Shown here: piece by piece, positions 1-6,017 of the stretch
Layout of the letters: every line of letters begins with the position of its first letter
Position numbering within the stretch: position 1 is the first letter of the stretch
Assembly: GCA_012523155.1 (NCBI GenBank)
Contig: JAAYJB010000107.1
Coordinates: 1-8,600, forward strand
Origin: Synergistaceae bacterium
Lineage (GTDB): Bacteria; Synergistota; Synergistia; Synergistales; Aminobacteriaceae
Reading direction: 5' to 3'
DNA: 8,600 nucleotides
Made by a program: the position numbers and the translations under genes
Notes under the pieces: generated by a model
Databases searched by the model: none
Seen by the model: the letters and a program-made list of their open reading frames with translations, nothing else
What the model was told of the DNA's origin: nothing

Positions 1-477
1 GCGGATGTGATCGACGGGGTCAGGGAGAAATGCGGGCGTTTCGGCATATTGGACTACATCAGCAAACCCTTCGACCCGGAGCACTTTCTCGAGGCGGTGG
101 AAAAGGTACTTGAGAGCGGTGCAGCCTCTCCCTCTATGAAAGGGTCAGAGATCCTCGACAGGTCGCTGGGAATGAAATACCTGGGAAACAACGAGGCGCT
201 CTACGAGGCAGTCATCGCCGAATATCGCAGGGAAAACAGCGATACGGCGGAAAGATTGACCGCTGCTGTGAGGAGCGGAAATTACAGTGAAGCCGCACAG
301 ATCGCCCACAAGGTAAAAAGCAGTTCCGGCAGCATTGGAGCCACACAGCTTTTCGAGACGGCCAGGGATCTGCAGCACGCCCTTGAGGACGGGAACGAAG
401 AAGTGATCACCGAACTGCACGACCGGTTCTGCAGCCTTATGGAGAAGCTGCTGGCCGAGATAGGGCAGGAAGAATAA
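1..477 (+). CDS. Response regulator receiver / Hpt phosphotransfer protein, C-terminal part
   Basis: The reading frame is open from the first base and ends at TAA 475-477, so the start lies outside the window. The first ~40 residues match the end of a receiver (REC) domain: a hydrophobic strand, then DYISKPFDP with the conserved Lys-Pro pair (Lys codon 64-66), then the last helix. After a short linker comes a helical Hpt domain. Its motif IAHKVKSSSGSIGA contains the phospho-accepting histidine (codon 307-309) and the usual small-residue/Gly pattern after it. REC plus Hpt in this order is typical of the C-terminus of hybrid histidine kinases, or of a stand-alone REC-Hpt relay protein. What lies N-terminal cannot be told here. 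The protein would be cytoplasmic, or the cytoplasmic tail of a membrane kinase, passing phosphate from Asp to His to another Asp. Its base composition is GC-rich, unlike the cluster that follows, so it probably belongs to the ancestral chromosome. Confidence 0.9.
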   Translation, partial: ADVIDGVREKCGRFGILDYISKPFDPEHFLEAVEKVLESGAASPSMKGSEILDRSLGMKYLGNNEALYEAVIAEYRRENSDTAERLTAAVRSGNYSEAAQIAHKVKSSSGSIGATQLFETARDLQHALEDGNEEVITELHDRFCSLMEKLLAEIGQEE

Positions 478-646
478 TCTGCCGGGGAAAACTTTTTCAG
501 AGATGTTGCCTTCCTTGCGAGGTATTGTCTTTTAGACCTTTTTTCTACAACTGGAAAAACTCAGTGCAGCAAAATGTTTTTGATTCCTCTTTTACATGGG
601 AAGAGATCCGAAATCTCCCCGTGCCCAGCCAAGCCGGGAACGGGCT

Positions 647-763
647 GTAAGTGACTGCACCTTCTATGTAAACGAAGCTGATAATGAAGGGGGAGGCATT
701 TATAATCAGGAGAGTGCCCCGGTGCTTACAAACTGCATCTTTTGGGAAAATACCGGAGGGGGC
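647..763 (+). pseudogene. Orphan fragment of a right-handed beta-helix repeat surface protein
   Basis: About 39 residues in one frame read VSDCTFYVNEADNEGGGIYN followed by QESAPVLTNCIFWENTGGG. This is one and a half turns of the repeat seen in polymorphic-membrane-protein-like and other parallel beta-helix surface proteins: C-T/I-F-x-x-N, then GGGIYN, then a polar turn, P-x-L-T-N-C. The match stops abruptly on both sides. The residues before it (from an ATG at 596) and after it (up to the stop near 904) look like random translation, there is no good ribosome binding site, and no signal peptide is seen. Full proteins of this kind carry many repeats plus an anchor or autotransporter domain. This is therefore best read as debris of a deleted or recombined gene. 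A short expressed protein is possible but unlikely. Confidence 0.6.
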
Positions 764-947
764 TTCCTTTTGCTATCTTGTCGCCCGAAGGCAGAATCCC
801 CTGCGTTTCCTTCTTTTCAGGCTGACGTGAACCATAAGGATGATATACAGTTAACTAAATCATTCCCGGAACCGGTAAATGTGCAATACGGCAGAGTCCT
901 GTGAAGAGCTTCCCCTGTTTTTTATACTACTGCCGTGTCATTTGCCC

Positions 948-1003
948 TTTCACTATTCCCCCGGTATTTCCCACTATGCGGGGAAATTAGTGAAACACCG
1001 GGG
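948..1003. repeat. Nested inverted repeats with two mutually exclusive folds
   Basis: Fold A pairs TTTCACTA (948-955) with TAGTGAAA (988-995), continued by TTCCCC (956-961) with GGGGAA (980-985). Only a 2-nt bulge (986-987) interrupts it. Fold B pairs CCCCGGT (959-965) with ACCGGGG (997-1003) and ATTTCCC (966-972) with GGGAAAT (981-987). Both reuse the same central bases, so only one can form at a time. There is no T-run directly after either stem, so a simple intrinsic terminator is not indicated. It may be a palindromic mobile repeat unit, a recombination scar or a structured RNA. The function is unknown. Confidence 0.6.
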
Positions 1004-1110
1004 ACCAACTGTTGTGAGGGAAAAAATCATTTGCCTATTGGAGAAAATAGATTCTCACTTATAGCGTGAAGTTTTCTTATCATCATAACTTCTGTACTTT
1101 CTGGAACAAA

Positions 1111-1139
1111 TCAAAAAAGAGTGTAAACGAGGGTATAAT
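1111..1139 (+). promoter_or_regulatory. Candidate promoter of the XRE-cupin regulator
   Basis: A perfect -10 hexamer TATAAT lies at 1134-1139. At the 17-bp spacing the -35 position (1111-1116) reads TCAAAA, which is a poor match. Transcription would start near 1146, giving a leader of about 58 nt before the ATG at 1204. A weak -35 next to a strong -10 suits a gene that is autoregulated or activator-helped, but no operator is obvious. Confidence 0.45.
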
Positions 1140-1203
1140 AAATTAGTGTTTTTAGGTGTGGATTCTTATTTCTAAAGTAATCTGGACTCAAGGAGGGGCA
1201 TTA

Positions 1204-1764
1204 ATGGAGGAAATGGAGGTTCTTATAGGAAAAAGAATTCGGAAGAAGCGTCTTTCTCAAAAATTGACACTACAGTACCTTGCAGATAAAGTCGGCATTT
1301 CGAAAGCAATGCTCTCGAAAATCGAACTTGGTAAAGTGAGTACGCCAATTTCAACTTATTCCAGAATTGCAAAAAACCTGGATACTGCTTTGTCGGTACT
1401 GATTGGCGAAATGGAAGAGGACTTTTTGCTTATTCGAAAGGATGAAATAAAACCTATTTCTTCCAGGAAAACCAGTGAAGGATATCGTTATGAGATGCTT
1501 GGGCATGCGTGGCCAAACAAAAAATGGAGCGCTTACCTAATCACTTATGCTGTCGAAACCGCAAAAGAAAAACCCAATTTTATGCATGACTCTGATGAAT
1601 TTTCGTTTGTTCTTGAAGGGCAGATGCTTTTCCATTATCAAGGAGAACAGTATCTTCTTTCTGAGGGAGACTGCATTTTTTTTGACGGGAGCAGACCACA
1701 TGGGGGGCAGGCCTATGGGGGAAAACCTTGTAAAACTCTTTTGATCCTTACCCCTAAAAACTGA
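1204..1764 (+). CDS. XRE-family HTH regulator with C-terminal cupin domain
   Basis: The 186-residue protein has an N-terminal XRE/Cro helix-turn-helix (about residues 7-66; LTLQYLADKVGISKAMLSKI covers the HTH and its recognition helix). It continues into a small beta-barrel cupin_2 domain (about 105-186; HDSDEFSFVLEGQ, then GDCIFFDGSRPH). Members of this class bind DNA through the HTH and sense a small ligand in the cupin, and often regulate neighbouring catabolic or amino-acid/polyamine genes. The usual cupin metal ligands are only partly kept: H128, E132 and H166 are candidates, and the HxH pair is absent, so the pocket may bind ligand without metal. The start at 1204 is chosen because AGGAGG (1191-1196) sits 7 nt upstream. 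An in-frame GTG at 1156 has no such site. The gene points towards the minus-strand operon and shares its terminator. It is the likely local regulator of that operon, by position only. Confidence 0.88.
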   Translation: MEEMEVLIGKRIRKKRLSQKLTLQYLADKVGISKAMLSKIELGKVSTPISTYSRIAKNLDTALSVLIGEMEEDFLLIRKDEIKPISSRKTSEGYRYEMLGHAWPNKKWSAYLITYAVETAKEKPNFMHDSDEFSFVLEGQMLFHYQGEQYLLSEGDCIFFDGSRPHGGQAYGGKPCKTLLILTPKN

Positions 1765-1798
1765 AAAACCGCGAAGAATGTTTTTTCTCCGCGGTTTT
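1765..1798. terminator. Bidirectional intrinsic terminator between convergent genes
   Basis: A perfect 9-bp stem AAAACCGCG (1765-1773) / CGCGGTTTT (1790-1798) has a 16-nt loop. On the plus strand it begins right after the regulator's TGA and ends in TTTTAATTTT. On the minus strand it ends in TTTTTCAG. The A and T tracts on both arms let it stop transcription from both sides, closing the regulator gene and the five-gene operon that ends at 1869. Confidence 0.85.
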
Positions 1799-1868
1799 AA
1801 TTTTCAAATGAACGTATTTATAATATATTGTCTTTTTCCTTTAATATTTTGAGAACTTGTGGTGACAT

Positions 1869-2996
1869 TCATTTTCTCACAATCGTTTTTGAAGTTACAT
1901 ATTTATCAAGCACGTCTTCTAAAACATCAATGCCAAGACCGGGTTTTGTTGGCGGATATACTCTTCCGCCTTTTATGAGACTTGAATAGGTTGTGATGTC
2001 TGCCTCCAGTCGTAAAGGCGAGAAGTAAGCATGCCCGAAGGGGAAGAGGTTTGAAGTCGTGAGGGCTATGTTGAGAGAAGCTGCCTGTGTTATTCCCTCT
2101 TCCAGCATGGAGTTGAAAAGTATGTTTATCCCATTGTTCCTGGCAAGTTCTATAATTCTTACAGATTCTCTGATGCCCCCGTTTTTGCAAACCTTGATGC
2201 TGAATACATCAGCTGCATCGAGTCGAATAGCGTCTTGGGCATGCCTGAAGGAAGTAAGGCTTTCGTCAACCGATATCGGAACATCGCACGATCTTCGCAG
2301 AGCTGCCATTCCCTCGATATCTTCAGCAACAAGGGCCTGTTCGAAGAGCACGGGTTTTGCTTCACGGGCAATCGATATGAATTTTTTAGCTGACTGCAAA
2401 TCCCATCCCTGGTTAGCATCGAGAATCAGTGGGTAATCAGGGCCGGTGGCTTCCCGGACGGCAAGTACGCGATTTGCGTCATGGACAGGATCCCGCCCAA
2501 CTTTGACCATGAGAGAGTGGTATCCGCAAGCTTTCACTTCAAGGGCAGCGGCGGCGGCTTCTTCGCATGTCTCACCTCCACTGGCTCCCATTATCGGCAG
2601 AGAATCGTACAGGTTTCCCCCGAGTATCTGATAGACAGGCATACCTGCAGCTTTACCCAATAAGTCATAGCAGGCCATGTCAATAGTGCCTTTTGCCATG
2701 TGATTTTCCCGCATGAAGAAATTCATAGTATCGTGGATCTTGAGGACATTGGTTGCTTCTTCCCCGAGGACCGATGGTGCAATATTGTTTTTTAGAACAA
2801 CGGCAACGCTTTCAGGGGACTCAGAAGTAAATCCTACCCAGGCGTCCGTTTCACCCCATCCAAAAAGGCCGTTATCTGTAGTGACCTTGACTACTGTCGG
2901 ATGAGTATAAGCAACATCCCCATATCTTTTTGAAAGTCGGTACGGATGTTTCAAAGGGATTTTTGTTTCAATGATCTCGACCGAAACTATACGCAT
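1869..2996 (-). CDS. Enolase-superfamily enzyme (mandelate racemase / muconate lactonizing family)
   Basis: This is a 375-residue protein of usual family length: an N-terminal capping domain (about 1-125) and a modified TIM barrel (about 130-360). Metal ligands are visible as D193 (LILDANQGW), E219 (VLFEQ) and D244 (ISVDES). K268 (FSIKVCKNGGI) is one catalytic base and K165 (LMVKVG) the other. The family abstracts the proton alpha to a carboxylate, with Mg2+ stabilising the enolate, to give racemisation, epimerisation, cycloisomerisation or elimination. Two features are odd. The first lysine of the KxK motif is Met163. The DxD motif that holds the ammonium group in Ala-Glu-type dipeptide epimerases appears as A323-Y-F325. 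A dipeptide epimerase is therefore unlikely. N-acyl-amino-acid, betaine/proline-type or opine-like substrates remain possible. The start at MRIVSV is chosen because it is the family's normal N-terminus and follows GAAAGGA; longer starts would run back into dctM. It is the last gene of the operon, 38 nt after dctM. Confidence 0.88.
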   Translation of the reverse strand: MRIVSVEIIETKIPLKHPYRLSKRYGDVAYTHPTVVKVTTDNGLFGWGETDAWVGFTSESPESVAVVLKNNIAPSVLGEEATNVLKIHDTMNFFMRENHMAKGTIDMACYDLLGKAAGMPVYQILGGNLYDSLPIMGASGGETCEEAAAAALEVKACGYHSLMVKVGRDPVHDANRVLAVREATGPDYPLILDANQGWDLQSAKKFISIAREAKPVLFEQALVAEDIEGMAALRRSCDVPISVDESLTSFRHAQDAIRLDAADVFSIKVCKNGGIRESVRIIELARNNGINILFNSMLEEGITQAASLNIALTTSNLFPFGHAYFSPLRLEADITTYSSLIKGGRVYPPTKPGLGIDVLEDVLDKYVTSKTIVRK

Positions 2997-3034
2997 ACTT
3001 TTTTCATCCTTTCGATTTTGTATGGTGCCTTTCC

Positions 3035-4345
3035 TTAACGGATCAGTCCCATTGCTCTTGGTAGAAAAAGAGAAAGAGGTTCCCAATAGGTCGTAAGAAC
3101 AATAACAGGAACGTAGCATGTCAAAATAAAGATCATTATTGGTTTCAGCATCTTGTCCACAGTTACCTTGCCCGTTTTTGCACCCATGTAGAGAATACCG
3201 GCCATTGGCGGTGTGAGCATTCCCATTCCAAGATTAACCCCTATCATGGCGGCGAAGTGAATGGGATGTATTCCCATTTTCAGAATGACAGGGTAGAGCA
3301 AAGGAGTGACAAGCAGTATTCCGCTTAAAGCATCTACTATCATGCCGACAAAAACAAGGAAGATATTTATCAGCAGCAGAAGAAGATATTTGTTTTCAGT
3401 AAGGCTCAGCAGCATGGTAGACACCATCTGGGGTACCTGTTCCATGGCGTAAATCCTGCTCAGAATCGCGGCAAAAAAAGTCATCAGCATCATGGTGCCG
3501 GTGGCGGTTACTGAGGAACGCAAAAATAACAGCGCTTTGTTTAAAGGAATCTCACGGTATACGAAAAAGCTCAGAAAGAGCGAGTATACTACCGCGACAG
3601 CAGCAGCTTCGGTGGGAGTCATGACGCCTCCGTAAATCCCTCCGAGAATAATTACCGGGAGAATGATACCTCCAATGGCAGGTTTCGTTTTTTCCCTAAT
3701 AAGAGTAAACTTCTCTCCGAGCGATATCCGGGGCAGTACCTGGACGGTAGGCATTCGTGTCTTAACGAGATACACGTTGACTGCGCTGAACATGACTGTT
3801 AAAAGTAGTCCGGGAACCAGCGTGGAAAGAAAACAGGCGGCTACAGACTGGCTCGTTACAAAGGCGTACATTATCATGGTGATGCTTGGCGGAATCAGGG
3901 TGCTGAGAACTGCGGAAGCGCTGATGATTGCAGCCGAATACCCCCTGGGATATCCGTGTTTTTCCATCTCCGGAATCATTATGGTGCCGATGGCAATTAC
4001 TGATGAAGCCGCGGCGCCTGAGATTGCCCCGAAAACCGCAGAGGTGACACATGCGACAATTCCAAGCCCTCCCGGAATTCTACCCGCGATGGCATTTGCG
4101 AGGTCCAGCAGACGCCGCGCAATGCTTCCTCCTGTCACAACATACCCTAATGCGATGAAAAAGGGCATGCTCAAAAGGGTGACCGAGTTCAGGCTAGTGA
4201 AACCCACCGGCAGAAGAAAACCAGGGTCAATACCCTTGGTAATGGTAAGAAAAATGATGGAAACAAGAAATCCAAAAGGAATGGGAACACCGGAAAATAT
4301 CAGGCAGGCAAAAATGAGAAGAGAACCGGCGATTATCCAATCCAT
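3035..4345 (-). CDS. dctM: TRAP transporter large permease subunit (DctM family)
   Basis: This 436-residue, very hydrophobic protein has about 12 membrane segments, the normal size for DctM. Typical family stretches are visible: the N-terminal FSGVPIPFGFLV, LLSMPFFIALGYVVTGGSIARR, GAISGAAASSVIAIGTIMIPEM, STLIPPSITMIMYAFVT, GVMTPTEAAAVAVVYS and, near the end, GVNLGMGMLTPPMAGILYMGA. It forms the elevator-type, sodium-coupled translocation subunit in the inner membrane. It works with DctQ and the periplasmic receptor encoded just upstream. The ATG at 4345 is preceded by GAGGAG (7-8 nt spacing) and overlaps the end of dctQ by 13 nt, implying translational coupling. Substrate identity cannot be read from this subunit. 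dctM is the general family symbol and does not imply dicarboxylate transport. Confidence 0.95.
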   Translation of the reverse strand: MDWIIAGSLLIFACLIFSGVPIPFGFLVSIIFLTITKGIDPGFLLPVGFTSLNSVTLLSMPFFIALGYVVTGGSIARRLLDLANAIAGRIPGGLGIVACVTSAVFGAISGAAASSVIAIGTIMIPEMEKHGYPRGYSAAIISASAVLSTLIPPSITMIMYAFVTSQSVAACFLSTLVPGLLLTVMFSAVNVYLVKTRMPTVQVLPRISLGEKFTLIREKTKPAIGGIILPVIILGGIYGGVMTPTEAAAVAVVYSLFLSFFVYREIPLNKALLFLRSSVTATGTMMLMTFFAAILSRIYAMEQVPQMVSTMLLSLTENKYLLLLLINIFLVFVGMIVDALSGILLVTPLLYPVILKMGIHPIHFAAMIGVNLGMGMLTPPMAGILYMGAKTGKVTVDKMLKPIMIFILTCYVPVIVLTTYWEPLSLFLPRAMGLIR

Positions 4346-4890
4346 GAGTCAATCTCCTCTCTCGGCGAAAGCATATGCTGAGGCACTTCACGGTCAATGA
4401 ATGCGGCCTTGAACCATTGGCATGATTCCACGAAGAAATAAAAGCACATCAGCAGCAGTCCGACTAAAATGCTAGCCTGAAAATAAACCACGGAAAAACT
4501 GTCTCCCAGAAAAGTTGAACGCGACTGTTCGTTCATTTCGAATCCCCATTTGACATATTCATAGGCCCACGGAAGGATGTACAAAATGGCAAGCGCAGAA
4601 ATCAAGCTTGATAAAAAGTGGGCTTTCGCATAATTCACCTCGTTTTTGAAAATCAACTGAGAAAGATCGGCTGAAATATGGCTTCGCTCGTAGGATCCAT
4701 AAGAGCCGCCGATAAAGTAAAGCCAAAATGCAACGTATGCTGCCAGCTCCTCGATCCCAACAAGCGGAGCTTTAAAAAAATAGCGCATAATGACTTCAAG
4801 AAAAACTGCCGCAGTGGTAATGCAAATCGTAAGAAGCATGATGATCCGCTGGGCCCTCAATAGCGTGTCCCACAGAAAAGATCGGATCAA
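4333..4890 (-). CDS. dctQ: TRAP transporter small permease subunit (DctQ family)
   Basis: The 185-residue membrane protein has four predicted helices (about residues 15-36, 43-62, 84-107 and 130-153), the standard DctQ layout. It carries the family-typical FLEVIMRYFFKAPLVGIEELAAY segment between helices 1 and 2. DctQ pairs with DctM and stabilises it in the inner membrane. The start is an uncommon TTG (4890-4888) with GGAG at 4899-4896 on the minus strand. The next in-frame Met is residue 18, inside helix 1, so TTG is the better choice. The gene is separated from dctP by 69 nt that hold a strong hairpin, and its end overlaps dctM. The C-terminal tail is polar and slightly longer than the membrane core needs. 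Confidence 0.93.
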   Translation of the reverse strand: MIRSFLWDTLLRAQRIIMLLTICITTAAVFLEVIMRYFFKAPLVGIEELAAYVAFWLYFIGGSYGSYERSHISADLSQLIFKNEVNYAKAHFLSSLISALAILYILPWAYEYVKWGFEMNEQSRSTFLGDSFSVVYFQASILVGLLLMCFYFFVESCQWFKAAFIDREVPQHMLSPREEIDSWIG

Positions 4891-4914
4891 AATTACTCCA
4901 CCCCCTTTTCTGTA

Positions 4915-4945
4915 GCCTTCCCGGGAAATCTACTCCCGGGAAGGC
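4915..4945 (-). promoter_or_regulatory. Intra-operon 12-bp perfect hairpin between dctP and dctQ
   Basis: GCCTTCCCGGGA (4915-4926) and TCCCGGGAAGGC (4934-4945) are perfectly complementary around a 7-nt loop. The hairpin starts 14 nt after the dctP stop. On the transcribed strand it is followed by TACAGAAAAG, with no U-run, so it is not a standard terminator. A structure here most likely protects the 3' end of the dctP message or partly attenuates read-through, so that the receptor is made in excess over the permease. That role is inferred from position. Confidence 0.75.
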
Positions 4946-4959
4946 ATTAAAACGATGCC

Positions 4960-5976
4960 TTACTTTAAAGCGGAAAGTTCTGTAAGAACATTATCCATAA
5001 TTTCTTTGCCGATGACCTCTTCCATGATTGGCCAGGTGTTCTTTCTGATTTTTGAAGCTATTTTTTCAAGCTGTTCGTCAGTGGGGGCTACAATTTTTAT
5101 TCCAGCTTTTTCCATTTCCTCCATAAATTTCTTATCTTCGGCTTCCGCAAGTGCGTAGCTCGTATCAGCATACTTTCTTGTTGTTTCCTGGACAATCTGC
5201 TGCAGTTCAGGTGAAAGTGATTCCCAGGCTTTCTTGTTCATGTAAACAAAAGAATGCTGGAAATGAGTGTTTAACTGGACCCACATCTTGGTGATGTCAA
5301 GGAAAGAAGAATAAGTATTATATGGCTGTCCACCAATCTGGCAGTCAACCAACCCTGTCTGGAGAGCGATGTAGATTTCACCCCACGGAACTGATGCCGG
5401 TATAAATCCGAGTTCCTTCGCAAGTGATTCAAAAGCCTGGTTTCCTGAAGGGACACGAATTTTCAAACCACGTTTGTCTCCATCCGGGTCGACAACATCG
5501 AAATCCGGCACCTTGGCAAACCCTGCACCTCCGAAACCTTCAGCAACTACTCCGAGAGCCTTGAGCCCGATTTTGTCCATTTCCTTGGCGAGTATTTCAA
5601 AAAGGAAGGGATTTTCGCCTGAAAACGCCTTTTTGGCTTCATTCCAGTTCATGACGCTATAGGGAAGAACACGAATCTGAAGAGCCTTGTTATAAGCTGG
5701 AGAGACAGGAAGTATACCTATTTGTATTGCTCCACGCATCATTTGTTCTGACATTTCCATCCAGTCGCCAAGCTGGCCTGCTGGGAAAAGAGAGAACTTA
5801 ATCTGCCCGTCGCTTTTCTCTTCAATCTCCTTTATCATGCTTTTTGAAAGGTTGTCTGCCATGGAGTCCACCGGTTGATAGTGGACCCATTTCCAGTTAA
5901 CTGCAGCCACCGACTCGCCGCACATTATCCCGACCAAACACAAAACCAGTACCGAAACAAGAATCCTTTTTTTCAT
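4960..5976 (-). CDS. dctP: TRAP transporter periplasmic solute-binding receptor (DctP family)
   Basis: This 338-residue protein has an N-terminal signal peptide (MKKR, a hydrophobic core, cleavage probably near SVAA at 22-25). A cysteine at residue 19 does not fit a normal lipobox, so a soluble periplasmic protein is likelier than a lipoprotein. DctP hallmarks follow: FSLFPAGQLGDWMEMSEQMMRG, then GLKIRVPSG with the conserved Arg174 that clamps a ligand carboxylate in this family, then PWGEIYIALQTGLVDCQIGG, the hinge and second-lobe region. It delivers the substrate to DctQM. The conserved arginine implies a carboxylated ligand; the rest of the pocket cannot be read by eye. The start at 5976 has AGGAGG (5991-5986) 9 nt upstream. 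It lies 41 nt after the dehydrogenase gene, in the same operon. Confidence 0.94.
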   Translation of the reverse strand: MKKRILVSVLVLCLVGIMCGESVAAVNWKWVHYQPVDSMADNLSKSMIKEIEEKSDGQIKFSLFPAGQLGDWMEMSEQMMRGAIQIGILPVSPAYNKALQIRVLPYSVMNWNEAKKAFSGENPFLFEILAKEMDKIGLKALGVVAEGFGGAGFAKVPDFDVVDPDGDKRGLKIRVPSGNQAFESLAKELGFIPASVPWGEIYIALQTGLVDCQIGGQPYNTYSSFLDITKMWVQLNTHFQHSFVYMNKKAWESLSPELQQIVQETTRKYADTSYALAEAEDKKFMEEMEKAGIKIVAPTDEQLEKIASKIRKNTWPIMEEVIGKEIMDNVLTELSALK

Positions 5977-6017
5977 CGTTCTTTTCCTCCTGTTTTTGGG
6001 ATTTTTGCTACAAAATT

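Larger units (their letters stand above)
478..1203. other. Gene-poor intergenic stretch between the phosphorelay gene and the regulator
   Basis: No convincing intact gene lies here. The stretch holds a short beta-helix protein remnant (647-763), a complex inverted repeat (948-1003) and the regulator's promoter area (about 1111-1139). Just after the phosphorelay gene, GTCT-TTT-AGAC followed by CCTTTTTTC (about 528-546) could be a very weak terminator, but the stem is only four base pairs. A 6-bp inverted repeat GAAGTT/AACTTC (1068-1073 and 1087-1092) lies ahead of the promoter. Composition drops from GC-rich to AT-rich across this stretch, so the boundary of the central low-GC cluster falls within it. 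Confidence 0.6.

Noticed and set aside
879..1064. 61-codon open frame on the plus strand
   Set aside because: It runs across the nested inverted repeats, has no ribosome site, and its translation has no recognisable pattern.
1068..1092. 6-bp inverted repeat GAAGTT/AACTTC upstream of the regulator promoter
   Set aside because: It is too short, with a 13-nt loop in AT-rich DNA, to support an operator call.
1156..1203. Upstream in-frame GTG start for the XRE-cupin regulator
   Set aside because: There is no ribosome site before it, and the added 16 residues are not part of an HTH domain. AGGAGG sits 7 nt before the ATG at 1204.
2997..3119. 41-residue N-terminal extension of the enolase-superfamily enzyme
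   Set aside because: It would overlap the 3' end of dctM by 85 nt and precede the family's normal first strand (MRIVSVEI). The residues look like out-of-frame translation.
3663..4400. 245-codon plus-strand open frame opposite dctM
   Set aside because: It is antisense to a clear 12-helix permease. Its translation is Pro/Arg-rich without a domain pattern.
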